A DNA stretch of 60,280 nt from Tritrichomonas foetus. Taxonomy: Eukaryota; Parabasalia; Tritrichomonadida; Tritrichomonadidae. The position numbers were made by a program, and so were the translations under genes. Under the pieces are notes generated by a model. That model was given only the letters and a program-made list of their open reading frames with translations, was not told the origin of the DNA and made no database searches. The DNA lies in assembly GCA_001839685.1 (NCBI GenBank), contig MLAK01000726.1:10048-70327 (forward strand), in the 5' to 3' direction. Below, piece by piece: positions 27,356 to 37,242 of this stretch (position 1 is the stretch's first letter; each line of letters begins with the position of its first letter).

Positions 27356-29695
27356 TCAGAAGAAAAGAAGATCATTGTTATTATTATTATTATTACTATT
27401 GTTGTTGTTTGGCTGCGTTTGACTTTGACCAAAGACAGCTTGTGTAGTTGAAAACTGTGGTTGTGGTTGGACAGAAGGTGTTTGATTAAACATACCAAAA
27501 GGTGACTGTTGTGAATTAAATTGTTTCCCGCTAAATAATTGGTGTTGTTGTTCAGGTGTCAACATTTTTGAAAACTGTTTTTGTTGTGGCTGTGATTGCT
27601 GCATATGTTGTTGTATAGGTGGCTGTATAGAATGCTGTTGCTGTGCCGGTTGTTGTTGCTGTTGAATTTGCTGTACTTGTGGCTGTTGTTGAACAAATGG
27701 TGGTTTAGGTGCAGAGGGTGCTTGATTGGATTGACTGTTGCATGGATTTGTTGATTTTGGTTTATGAACAGGTTTTCTTTCTTGTGCTTGTATTTTTGCT
27801 GCTTCTTGAACTTTTCTTTGCTCTTCAGCAAACATTATATCATTAGTTAAAATCAGTGTTGTAAAATCACCATTATCCACTGTGAAATTCACTCTCAATC
27901 TTACATTTGAGTCAGTAGTGCCTTCAATTTTTACATGAATGTGTTCTACACAACCAGGAAGAAGCATTCCTTGAGATGGCGAGATTTCAACCCCTTGAAC
28001 TTTATCAGCATGCCAAAATGCCCACGCTTTTTTCCGATTTGTCATTTCAAGAGAAAAGTTTTGTTGAACGTTTCCATTGAATACAAAAATGCTTGGTTCT
28101 AAAGTTACTGATGGTCTCAAAGATTCAGCAATTTCAAAAACTTTCATTTCAATTTCTTCATTTAATGTTTCAAGTTTATCAACAACAACATTTGGTACTT
28201 CAAATTTATATGCACATAAAACAGAACGATGATCACTAAACTTACAAGTTCCTCTTGAAAAGTCAACACAAACAGGCATTGATGGGAAGTTCAATTGTGA
28301 TTTATAATTTAAATCAAAAACAGGCTCATGTAAATTATCGACAGAAATTCTTTTTCTTCCTCTTCGTAATAGAATACGATCAGTATAAGAAGGAACACGA
28401 TGCTTAGGAGAAGTGTCATATGTATCTGAATCAGGATCGAATTTATATGTCGGCATAAATTTCTGATTAGGTTCTTTCAAAAGTGACAAAAGTGGATCGC
28501 GAGAACGGGTTATTCTTAATTGATCTTTACTTAAAAGTTCACTTACGTTATTTTGTTGAATATATTCAATACATTTCTCATAAGAAAGATTAATTCTATA
28601 ATTAAGATCACCAATAATTGAAAGATAGTCATAGTTTCCATCAACTAAACGCATAAGTTGACGAAGTTGATTATTTCTTGATTCCCAATTTTCATCATTT
28701 GAGCCTGCAGTTAAATGACAGCCCATAAATATGAATTTAGTTGCACCTACAAAAACAGGAAAGATAATTGCTCCTTTATTGGCAGCAAAGCCATGAACAC
28801 CTAATCTTATTGTCTTGACATCACCACATACGGGATTTGGAAAAACATTCTTTCTGAAAATTAAAGCGGCATAAACACCACCGAGACAAGAATGTGCAGC
28901 TACAAAAAATTCACCATTTTGTTGGTTAACTGCAATTTTGATAATATTTGTCCATGCACCTTTGACTTTCTTTGAAGAGCCAGCAACAACTGAAACAACA
29001 CTCATGTCTATTTCTTGAAGCGCAATAAATATAATATCTGATTTAGATGCACCATTTGTAAAAGACCTGCTTAATTCATCAATTGTTGTTGAATTGGGCC
29101 TGACACTTGCCACATTCCATGTTAAAAAAGTGACATGTATTTGCTTCTTTTCTGTAACAAAACCCGAGTTTAAAGAATAGATTCGATCTTTCCATAATTT
29201 TAGGTGGTTGTTACTGCTAGTTATTGGAGTGGCATATGCAGAATTGCGTTGGAGTGGACTAAGAAGTCCATTTTCACGAGATGCTTCCACAAAAGATTTA
29301 TCGCTTCGAATTGAATTTAAAAACTGCAAATTGTAGCTGTAAAAATTATCCGTAAGTTTAGTTTCTTGTTGCATTCCTTGACAAAATTGCGCAAGAATCT
29401 GTTCGAATTTTTGGGTGTTCGTCATCAGGAAAATAGTTGATATCGATTGATAATTGTTAAAAGTAATCATCATTTGAGTAGTGTTAACGTCAATCTGAAC
29501 ATCGGGTGTTATTGGAACGAAGCATAAAAGCGGAAAATTTGCTTCTTTTTGGAAACTTAAATATAATTTTGATAAAGTCGCTTTATCTCGATAAATTGCA
29601 ATTACATAAAATTCACCATCGTCCATTCTATTTGTTTCGCATTCGATCCATCGCTCATATTTGAGAGGAATCGAATCAAAGATGTAATTTGTCAT
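27356..29695 (-). CDS. OCRL/INPP5B-type inositol polyphosphate 5-phosphatase with Q-rich tail
   Basis: 779 residues from the ATG at 29695; the frame reaches 29755 only through a TTG. The 5-phosphatase domain is complete: FLTWNVAS (around 190), FIALQEID (226-230), LGVHGFAANKGAI (298-310), CHLTAGSNDENWESRN (326-341), IIGDLNYRI (360-368, catalytic Asp/Asn), PSYTDRILLRR (435-445) and FSDHR (486-490, catalytic His). A following Ig-like ASH domain (about 520-605: LEPSIFVFNGNVQQNFSLEMTN...) is the arrangement of OCRL and INPP5B. The usual RhoGAP domain is missing and is replaced by about 170 residues rich in Gln, Pro and Asn. The N-terminal 110 residues look PH-like. It should remove the 5-phosphate of PI(4,5)P2 at endosome or Golgi membranes. 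Confidence 0.88.
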   Translation of the reverse strand: MTNYIFDSIPLKYERWIECETNRMDDGEFYVIAIYRDKATLSKLYLSFQKEANFPLLCFVPITPDVQIDVNTTQMMITFNNYQSISTIFLMTNTQKFEQILAQFCQGMQQETKLTDNFYSYNLQFLNSIRSDKSFVEASRENGLLSPLQRNSAYATPITSSNNHLKLWKDRIYSLNSGFVTEKKQIHVTFLTWNVASVRPNSTTIDELSRSFTNGASKSDIIFIALQEIDMSVVSVVAGSSKKVKGAWTNIIKIAVNQQNGEFFVAAHSCLGGVYAALIFRKNVFPNPVCGDVKTIRLGVHGFAANKGAIIFPVFVGATKFIFMGCHLTAGSNDENWESRNNQLRQLMRLVDGNYDYLSIIGDLNYRINLSYEKCIEYIQQNNVSELLSKDQLRITRSRDPLLSLLKEPNQKFMPTYKFDPDSDTYDTSPKHRVPSYTDRILLRRGRKRISVDNLHEPVFDLNYKSQLNFPSMPVCVDFSRGTCKFSDHRSVLCAYKFEVPNVVVDKLETLNEEIEMKVFEIAESLRPSVTLEPSIFVFNGNVQQNFSLEMTNRKKAWAFWHADKVQGVEISPSQGMLLPGCVEHIHVKIEGTTDSNVRLRVNFTVDNGDFTTLILTNDIMFAEEQRKVQEAAKIQAQERKPVHKPKSTNPCNSQSNQAPSAPKPPFVQQQPQVQQIQQQQQPAQQQHSIQPPIQQHMQQSQPQQKQFSKMLTPEQQHQLFSGKQFNSQQSPFGMFNQTPSVQPQPQFSTTQAVFGQSQTQPNNNNSNNNNNNNDLLFF

Positions 29696-30337
29696 CAAAT
29701 GATTGAAACTTTTTGAGAATGAAGTGATCGTGAGATTTGTACTTGCCCGTTGCAACCGAAATACAAGTTAAAAATAAAAATCATTGAAAATCTGAAACAA
29801 CTAGTAATCACATATGCAGTCAATTGTATAATTTTATCAATATCTTAATTAACAAAACATATTGAATAATCTAATCAGTTGTACTGTTTACTAAATAAAA
29901 AATAGGAGATCTTGAAACTAATACATTTATGAGATTATTGAGTTTTTATATGTATATCGAAAAAGGTTTTTCATCTCGACTCATATAATTTGAAATGTGG
30001 AAAAAATAGGCCCAATAAGAAAATAGTTATAATGTTATTATTTTACTATTTAGAAATATCAGAACAAATCTTTGGAACTTGTTTAGATATGTGAATATCG
30101 TCTTTGAATATTCCTTGAGACATAATACTTTATATTTAGAGAACTTGAAGATGAACTCAATAAAGGAATTCATGTGTTTATCATTTATTAGAAATCATTC
30201 ATAAAAATAAATTTTTTGAATCGTTTTCATTATCCGAATTAATGAAATTATCTATAATTTAGTCTAGTAAACCAGAAGATTTAAAAATACCAAATATTTA
30301 AACACATTAAAAGTAATATAATAAGACGATGGGATCA
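29696..30337. other. gene-free AT-rich region
   Basis: Upstream flank of the 5-phosphatase gene; no gene, RNA or repeat recognised. Confidence 0.45.
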
Positions 30338-30367
30338 AGGTTGGTCCGCTAGATGACCTGATAAAAG

Positions 30368-31306
30368 GTACCCAACCTAGACTTCTAACGAAAGAATGTT
30401 TTTAATATTCTAATATAATGTATAGTTTTATAAAAGAATATCATTTTTCATTTTTTAGACAATTTCGTCTTTTAGAAATAAAGATAATCACAATATATAA
30501 ATTCACTATTCGTTCTGGAGTAAAAGGTCAATTTTTGGTGGCATATTGACAAGTTTATTTAATTGAGAAGTTTACAAAATACGAGATTTTGGAAAAATTC
30601 TAAAGACGTTTATTTTCTGATGAGAATCATCCCTCTTTTTCTCAATTCATAATTCGAAAAAAGTTACAAAATACTACTAATCATGATTCTTATATTTTTC
30701 ATGCTTGGGAAAATTCATTATCAATGGAATTTGGACAATATGATTTTTCTTGAATTATTATTTTTTAGTCATTTTGATCAATTACTGGAAATCTCTTCTT
30801 TTACAACATACATACACTTCATCTTTGGTGTTTAATAAAGGTGAACTGAGTTTTTTGAGAAAAAAGAATCGTTATCTCAAAACTCAAAAGAAGAATTTTT
30901 TTCAATTTTTGTGTATATTCTCTTCTATAACAATCATGATGTTTGCCTGCGTTATAAGGAAAAACTATCGTTCAAAATCGAGAACTGGACAAAAAAACAA
31001 TATTCAGGATAAGTCGAAATGAAAGTGTCAAAACCATGCAAAAACGTGAAGATTCGTTGGTCTGATGTTCTATAATATATTTAGCCCAGAATAAAAGAAA
31101 AACCTTGNATTTGATTTCTAATTATTAACAAATAAGGAATANTGCAAATTTGTGTTTGAATGATTTATGGCCTNTTTAATCGACATCATTTTATTGGGAA
31201 AAAATCCTCANCACNCCCATTTCTGTTTGGACGAATGAATCGCATTCATTGTCGAGAAATTGTGAATTTTGTTCAATAAAAATAAACGTATTTCTAGGTT
31301 GGGTAC
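30368..31306. repeat. 939-bp segment bounded by a 14-bp inverted repeat
   Basis: GTACCCAACCTAGA at 30368-30381 is the exact reverse complement of TCTAGGTTGGGTAC at 31293-31306. The inside holds no recognisable transposase (a 90-residue frame at 30750 is not similar to anything I know) and includes five ambiguous bases between 31108 and 31215. It could be a non-autonomous DNA element (MITE-like) with terminal inverted repeats. I could not see a clean target-site duplication, so the call is tentative. Confidence 0.35.
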
Positions 31307-31470
31307 ATTTACCTGATATATCGGCAAAATTTTGAGTGACGTTTACAAAAAATTTCCTAGATGGGGAACTTTTTGAGAAAAGAAAAGTTTATAACCTGTC
31401 AAATTGTATTAGCAGCATCTACCCCGAATTGAAAACCCCCCGGTTTTGACCCCAAACCTCGACTAATTTT
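31307..31470. other. upstream region of the CHD gene
   Basis: 164 bp before the ATG; contains a C-run (GAAAACCCCCCGG) unusual for this AT-rich window. No promoter motif is certain. Confidence 0.4.
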
Positions 31471-34400
31471 ATGAGCAGTTCCGAATCATCGAGCGCTAGC
31501 GAATCATCAGATATCGAACAGGAGTCGGCCGAGGACTCGTCGGAACAACCGCTCAACTCAGAAGCAAACTACTCCTCCGAATCAGATTCAAGTAGTCAAA
31601 ATGCGGTCACTCACGGATTAATCGAAAAAATTCTTACCCACAAGCAAGGGAAAGATGGTGTTATTGATTTTTTCGTTAAATTTCGAGAAAAAAACTACAA
31701 ATCCTGCGATTGGACAAATTCTATAGAATTAGCAAAAAGTAAATCAGGAAAGTCAATCATGCAAAAATATTTAAAATTTTATGCTGATAATCCACCGAGC
31801 CCTCCATATTACCCACCCGAATACGAAATCCCAGAAAAAATTATCGCCGAACAAAAAACAGAAGACGGAAAGATGTTCTTAGTTAAATGGAAGCTACTCG
31901 ATTATGACAGTGTGACGTGGGAGCCTGAAGAAGAACTGGATGATGATTTAATAAAACAATTTCGAAAAAAAAATAAAATGCCAAGTAAAAAAGCAACTCC
32001 AGCACATCCTGATCCAAGTGATTGGAAACCACTCAAATCATGGCCACCTTCTAAGAGTGGTAAAAAAGTCAGATCATATCAATTAGATGGATTAAACTTT
32101 ATTTCCAATTTATGGTATCATCAAAGAAATGCACTTTTGGCAGATGAAATGGGTCTCGGTAAGACATTACAATCTTCGATATTTCTGGCATATTTATCTC
32201 GAAAGCAAAAAATAAACGGTCCCTTCTTAGTTGCGGTTCCATTAAGTACTATATCACATTGGGAAAGAGAAGCATCAGATTGGACAGATTTGAGAATTCT
32301 CACCTTCTACGGAATTAAAGAAAGAAGAAATTTAATGAAAAAATACGAAATGTTTTATCCAAAACACCAAGTTCCAAAATTTGACATTCTTATTACTACT
32401 TATGAATATATTTTAAAGGAAATTAATTTATTATCCGAAATTGAATGGAAAGCTATCGTTATTGATGAAGCCCATCGACTTAAAAATCACGAATCAAAGC
32501 TTACCCTTGCATTTAAAGAAATTAGTACACAATTTAAACTATTGTTATCTGGTACCCCCCTTCAAAACAATACAGAAGAACTTTGGACACTTCTTAATTT
32601 CTTAGATGAAGATGAATTCCCTAGTCTCTCTGAATTTCAAGATGCTTATGGTGAATTAACAGATGCTGAACAAATTAACGAATTAAGGTCTGTCCTCGCA
32701 AATTATATGCTACGTCGTCTAAAAGGTGACGTCGAAAAGGCAATAGCTCCGTTAGAAGAAGTGGTTATTGAATGTCCCATGACTCCTCATCAAAAAGCAT
32801 ATTATAAGTCAATTCTCACTAAAAACAAGGAATATTTAACTCGTGGTGCACACCAGAGTAATTCAACTAACTTACGAAACGTTTGCATGGAATTGCGAAA
32901 AGTTTGTAATCATCCATATTTGATTCAAGGTGCTGAAGATCAAATTTTGGTCGAGCGTAAAGAAATGTTAAAAGTCACTGATGAACAAGCCAAAACAAAT
33001 GAGTTCATTTATGAAGCTTTAATTCGATCAGCCGGAAAAATGATTTTATTAGATAAGCTTTTATCAAAATTAAAGAAAGACGGACATCGTGTTCTAATTT
33101 TTTCACAAATGACTAAAATGCTTGATATTTTGGGTGATTATTTATATGACCGCCATTATGAATTTCGAAGGCTTGATGGTTCAATTCGTGCTAATAAAAG
33201 GCAAGAATCAATTGATGATTTTAATGCCCCAGATTCTCAATATTTTGTTTTTTTGCTTTGTACAAAGGCTGGTGGTATTGGTATTAATTTAACAGCTGCT
33301 GATACAGTAATTATTTATGACAGTGACTGGAATCCACAGAATGATATTCAAGCAACTGCAAGATGTCATCGAATTGGACAAACCAAAGATGTAAAAGTAT
33401 ATCGTTTCATCACAGCGAAAAGTTATGAACGTAAAATGTTTGATCGTGCCTCACAAAAACTTGGTTTGGATCATGCGGTTTTGGAATCATCAAAGAATGA
33501 TATGAGCACAGAAGATATGGAAAAATTGTTAAGATATGGAGCTTATTATGCCTTTGAAGAAGATGATAATGCATCAGATAAATTCGGTGAACAAGATATA
33601 GATTCAATTATTTCTAATTCAATGACAATTCGTCATGAAAACGTTGTTGGTGGTGAAGGTAGTACTTTCAGTAAGGCTAAATTTGAACTTAGTGATGAAG
33701 CTGATATAGACTTAACTGCTCCTGATTTTTGGCAGAAATATTTACCTGCTGTTGAAGAAGATGATTTAAGTAGTAGTGGAATTTCCATTGCTGAAAGACG
33801 TAAGCTCCAACGTGATGAAAGCTCAATACCCAACATGAATACTGATTCTGAATCAAATGATGAAGAACCATCGAATAAGAAAAAGAAAGGATTTAAAGAA
33901 AAGGGAATCATGTGGTCTAAAAATAAAATCACGAACCTTCAAACAGTCTTTTATAGATTTGGTTGGGGTAGATGGAAAGCTATTGGTGAATCATTCAGAA
34001 GCTCAAAAGATCAAGATACTACTGAAGAAGCGTTCCTTAAAGAAATTCGTTCAGTTTGTCACGTAGTTCTAAGATGGTTAATTGAAGCAAGTGAAGAAAA
34101 ATTTGTAACAATTGAAACAATTTACGCACGTGGAACTGATCCAGGATCACAAGAATTTGAAGAAAGCTTTTACGAAGAACATAAGGAAGATTATGCACCA
34201 ATGGTAACTTCAGGGGCTTCATGGAAACTAGAAAGACTTGAAAGAATGTATTTTATTTCTGGTTATGTTGCCACTTGCCCCAATGCTCCTGATGATTTAA
34301 TTGTTCCTTCAACAACGGCCGCAAAACCAGCTGAATGGTGGACTGATGACGACGATAAAAAGCTTCTTCATGGAACCTATGAACATGGATACTTACAGTA

Positions 34401-37113
34401 TTCATCGATTGTATTTTCTAATCCAAATCCCGAAGAGCCAATTAATCAAAAAGTTCTAACAACACGAGTTAAATCGTTGGTTCTTGCATTAAGGTCTACA
34501 TTTATGAAATACAAAGCTAAAGCCGGAAACGACGTAGTTTTCTGTTTCCAAACTATTAAAGATGCGGTAAATGCATGGACAAAACGTGAACATCGAGCTT
34601 TTGTGAGAAATTTGGGTCTTTTTGGTTATCCTGATTCAGAAACCTTTAAAAATGTGACTGAAGAACTTGCTCAAAAAACACCAGAAAGCATAGATGAATA
34701 CTATCAAAAGATTATTGATGTTTGTAACGACGTAAAAGATGAAAAGAATCCAGAGCAAGAAAATTTGGCTGAAAAAATTCTTACTGGAACAACACAAAGG
34801 ATTCTAAAAAGGGTAAAAATCTTCAAAAAAGTACGGAAAGCTGCAAAACAAGATTATTATAATGATGATGATTCAAAACTCCTTCAATATTTATCAGAAA
34901 CTGGTCTTCTGAAAATCACAGATCCTCCACCAATTCTCACTGATAGATTTGGTTCTGAAGGCCTCGAAGGAAAGCTAATAAAATGCATTAAAGAGCTTCT
35001 TAAAAGAAAGAAAACCCAAAATACAACACAGACATATAATACACCAAATATTAAAATGAATCCTGATGGAACACCAAAACTACCAATCAAAATTGGAAGT
35101 AATCTTCGAATCCTTTCAATTGGTCACGTTGTAACCGATAGAAATTCATTCCATAATGAAAGATACATTTATGCCCCTGGTTATGTCAGTGAGCGATTTT
35201 ATACTTCAATTAATGATCCATCACAACGAACATGGTATAAATCTTCAATTCTTGATCGTGGTGGACCTGAGCCTATTTTCCGAGTTGAATTATGTGATGA
35301 TCCAAGTGTTGTTTTTGAAGGTGAAAAGCCATCAACTCCCTGTTTACTCTTAAATAAGGCAATTGATGAAAAAAAGAAAGAATCAAACATTCCATTAAAT
35401 AAATCACAATCAATTTCGGGTCCAGAATTCTTCGGTTTAGGTACAAATATTGTACAACATATCATGCAAAACCTTGAAGGTGTTGGAAAACTTTACAAAT
35501 TCCATAAAAGAGTTTATGTTGCACCAAAACGTGAAGAACAACCAACAGATGATGATGAAGCTGCTCCTCCACCTAAGTCTAAGTCATCATCCAGATCTTC
35601 AAGAAGTAAAGTTGATCTTAGAGTTAACTTTAGATGGCTTCTTGATCGAGCTGATGGAAAAATACCAGCAGATGAACCTCCTCCAATTTTAACAAAACCT
35701 GAACCTAAACCAAAGCCCGAGCCAAAGCCAAAGCCTAAGCCTGAGCCTAAACCAAAGCCTGAACCTAAAGTTAAATCTGATCCAAAACAGTTACCACAAC
35801 TTCAACTTCAACTCCAGACTCAATCAGATGATCAAGAGTCTGATGTAAATAGTTTTATTAGTAATATTTCAATTACATCTGATACTGAAATTCCGCCATT
35901 CGTTGAAAAACCACAAAAAATTATAAAACAACAACAACAGCAACAACAAATGCTGCAGCAACGGGAAAACGAAGATAGCAAATCTAATCAATTTTCTCAT
36001 CAAGTTCTACCGACAGTTCAAATAAATCCACAAAAACAACAACCACAGCAGCACCAATCTAATCAATGGGCAACAACACGTCCACCAACAATGCCTCTCA
36101 TTCAAAACCAGCCAGCAATACCACAACAAAATTCACAAACAATTGTTCAAACTCATATCCAACAGCCCCAAATCCAGCAACAACAAATTGTTCAACCACA
36201 GATTCAACAACAACCTCAATCACAATCACAAATTTACCAAATTCCACAAGTCACACAAATCAATCAAATGAATCAAATAGCGCAAGTTGTGCAACCTCAG
36301 CAGCAGCCGAAGCCAGCATTTTTTATTCAACAGGCACCAAAAGCTGTTCCACAACAAATTCTTCCGGTTTTTGCACAGACTGTTCCAATCGTGATAAATG
36401 CACCTCAACAACAACAACAATTTTATGCTGTCAAACAAGAACCAATTGTGTCACTTCAACAACAACAACAGCAACAAGTTTTCTATCAAGATCCACAACA
36501 AGAACATCATTCACATTCGACTTACCTAATTCCTGATCAAACTTACATTTTGAACCAACAGACTGGAATTCAACAACAACAGCCACAACAACCACATTTT
36601 CAACATCAATTTCATCAAATAGTTGAACAGCAGCAACAGCAACAGCAAAATGATGAGTATCATTTATCAACTTCATATTTATTAAATTCAGGACATTCAA
36701 AACCTGAAACTGAGCAATTAGCTTCACCAATGTTTCTTATGAACAACAACAATCCAAATCCTGCGCCAACAAATTCATCATCAAATCTTAATTCTGGTTT
36801 CCAGCCAGTGATTCATCACATTTCTCCAATGCCACAAAAGTCTCAAGCTGTTCATCAAATTCGTCAAAGCCCACCTCATGTTTCCCGCGTCATCCAACCA
36901 TCTTCAAATCCCCACCAAACCCTGGTTCAACAACAGCAAATACATCATCAGCAAATGCAACAACAACAAATACATCATCAGCAAATCCAACAACAACAGA
37001 TTTATCAGCAGCAACAAATTCATCATCAACAACAAATTCATCATCAACAACAAATTCATCATCAACAACAAATTCATCATCAACAACAAATTCATCAGCA
37101 ACAAATGCAGTAA
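31471..37113 (+). CDS. CHD-type chromatin remodeller with FYRN/FYRC and poly-Q tail
   Basis: 1880 residues. Acidic Ser-rich start; tandem chromodomains (about 48-100 and 120-165, VKWKLLDYDSVTWEPEEEL); SNF2 ATPase with DEMGLGKT (225-232), DEAH (332-335) and ARCHRIGQ (630-637); SANT-like RFGWGRWKAIGESF (about 828-841) and WWTDDDDKKLLHGTYEHGYLQY (about 955-976). The last two resemble subfamily III CHD proteins (CHD6-9/Kismet). Residues about 1211-1275 and 1310-1352 match FYRN (FHNERYIYAPGYVSERFY...RTWYKSSI) and FYRC (GPEFFGLGTNIVQHIMQNL). A KPEP repeat follows, then about 400 Gln-rich residues. It should slide nucleosomes using ATP in the nucleus; FYR modules are known from MLL-type methyltransferases and TBRG1, and are unexpected here. 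The frame stops at a TAA (37111-37113) but stays open beyond it. Confidence 0.9.
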   Translation: MSSSESSSASESSDIEQESAEDSSEQPLNSEANYSSESDSSSQNAVTHGLIEKILTHKQGKDGVIDFFVKFREKNYKSCDWTNSIELAKSKSGKSIMQKYLKFYADNPPSPPYYPPEYEIPEKIIAEQKTEDGKMFLVKWKLLDYDSVTWEPEEELDDDLIKQFRKKNKMPSKKATPAHPDPSDWKPLKSWPPSKSGKKVRSYQLDGLNFISNLWYHQRNALLADEMGLGKTLQSSIFLAYLSRKQKINGPFLVAVPLSTISHWEREASDWTDLRILTFYGIKERRNLMKKYEMFYPKHQVPKFDILITTYEYILKEINLLSEIEWKAIVIDEAHRLKNHESKLTLAFKEISTQFKLLLSGTPLQNNTEELWTLLNFLDEDEFPSLSEFQDAYGELTDAEQINELRSVLANYMLRRLKGDVEKAIAPLEEVVIECPMTPHQKAYYKSILTKNKEYLTRGAHQSNSTNLRNVCMELRKVCNHPYLIQGAEDQILVERKEMLKVTDEQAKTNEFIYEALIRSAGKMILLDKLLSKLKKDGHRVLIFSQMTKMLDILGDYLYDRHYEFRRLDGSIRANKRQESIDDFNAPDSQYFVFLLCTKAGGIGINLTAADTVIIYDSDWNPQNDIQATARCHRIGQTKDVKVYRFITAKSYERKMFDRASQKLGLDHAVLESSKNDMSTEDMEKLLRYGAYYAFEEDDNASDKFGEQDIDSIISNSMTIRHENVVGGEGSTFSKAKFELSDEADIDLTAPDFWQKYLPAVEEDDLSSSGISIAERRKLQRDESSIPNMNTDSESNDEEPSNKKKKGFKEKGIMWSKNKITNLQTVFYRFGWGRWKAIGESFRSSKDQDTTEEAFLKEIRSVCHVVLRWLIEASEEKFVTIETIYARGTDPGSQEFEESFYEEHKEDYAPMVTSGASWKLERLERMYFISGYVATCPNAPDDLIVPSTTAAKPAEWWTDDDDKKLLHGTYEHGYLQYSSIVFSNPNPEEPINQKVLTTRVKSLVLALRSTFMKYKAKAGNDVVFCFQTIKDAVNAWTKREHRAFVRNLGLFGYPDSETFKNVTEELAQKTPESIDEYYQKIIDVCNDVKDEKNPEQENLAEKILTGTTQRILKRVKIFKKVRKAAKQDYYNDDDSKLLQYLSETGLLKITDPPPILTDRFGSEGLEGKLIKCIKELLKRKKTQNTTQTYNTPNIKMNPDGTPKLPIKIGSNLRILSIGHVVTDRNSFHNERYIYAPGYVSERFYTSINDPSQRTWYKSSILDRGGPEPIFRVELCDDPSVVFEGEKPSTPCLLLNKAIDEKKKESNIPLNKSQSISGPEFFGLGTNIVQHIMQNLEGVGKLYKFHKRVYVAPKREEQPTDDDEAAPPPKSKSSSRSSRSKVDLRVNFRWLLDRADGKIPADEPPPILTKPEPKPKPEPKPKPKPEPKPKPEPKVKSDPKQLPQLQLQLQTQSDDQESDVNSFISNISITSDTEIPPFVEKPQKIIKQQQQQQQMLQQRENEDSKSNQFSHQVLPTVQINPQKQQPQQHQSNQWATTRPPTMPLIQNQPAIPQQNSQTIVQTHIQQPQIQQQQIVQPQIQQQPQSQSQIYQIPQVTQINQMNQIAQVVQPQQQPKPAFFIQQAPKAVPQQILPVFAQTVPIVINAPQQQQQFYAVKQEPIVSLQQQQQQQVFYQDPQQEHHSHSTYLIPDQTYILNQQTGIQQQQPQQPHFQHQFHQIVEQQQQQQQNDEYHLSTSYLLNSGHSKPETEQLASPMFLMNNNNPNPAPTNSSSNLNSGFQPVIHHISPMPQKSQAVHQIRQSPPHVSRVIQPSSNPHQTLVQQQQIHHQQMQQQQIHHQQIQQQQIYQQQQIHHQQQIHHQQQIHHQQQIHHQQQIHQQQMQ
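35101..35526 (+). other. FYRN-FYRC region of the CHD protein
   Basis: Codons 1211-1352 of the CHD gene. FYRN: RILSIGHVVTDR, FHNERYIYAPGYVSERFY, then RTWYKSSI. FYRC: the GPEFFGLG-NIVQHIMQNLEG-GKLYKF stretch. Both halves lie in one uninterrupted frame with the ATPase. Confidence 0.75.
37021..37092 (+). repeat. 18-bp coding tandem repeat (IHHQQQ)
   Basis: Four identical copies of CATCATCAACAACAAATT, encoding HHQQQI repeats near the CHD C-terminus, with degenerate copies before and after. Confidence 0.9.
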
Positions 37114-37242
37114 ATGCCACATCAGTTCCAAATGAAGCAAACAGTTGTAGAAAAAGATCGTGATTTTGCATTGCCGTTCACGAATCTGAATCATCTGCTT
37201 TCAAGTGCTTCCCATCAGGATCAAAATGATCAAAATGAATAA
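37114..37242 (+). other. in-frame open continuation after the CHD stop codon
   Basis: Directly after the TAA the same frame runs ATG CCA CAT CAG for 42 codons to a TAA at 37240-37242. The encoded residues keep the Q/M-rich bias at first (MPHQFQMKQ) and then become an ordinary charged sequence (VVEKDRDFALPF, then LNHLLSSAS). This looks like the original C-terminus, cut off by a CAA-to-TAA change (or a base-call error). It starts with ATG but is unlikely to be an independent gene. Confidence 0.55.

Noticed and set aside
30750..31022. 90-residue frame as a gene
   Set aside because: Composition follows the local AT content (Lys/Asn/Phe/Ile), no recognisable pattern, within the candidate repeat element.
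36066..37194. Overlapping long frames on both strands in the CHD poly-Q region
   Set aside because: Simple CAA/CAG/CAT repeats stay open in several frames; only the frame joined to the ATPase is supported.
37114..37242. Separate 42-codon gene after the CHD stop
   Set aside because: It is in the same frame, directly adjoining, and shares the Q/M bias at its start, so an interrupted C-terminus is the simpler reading.
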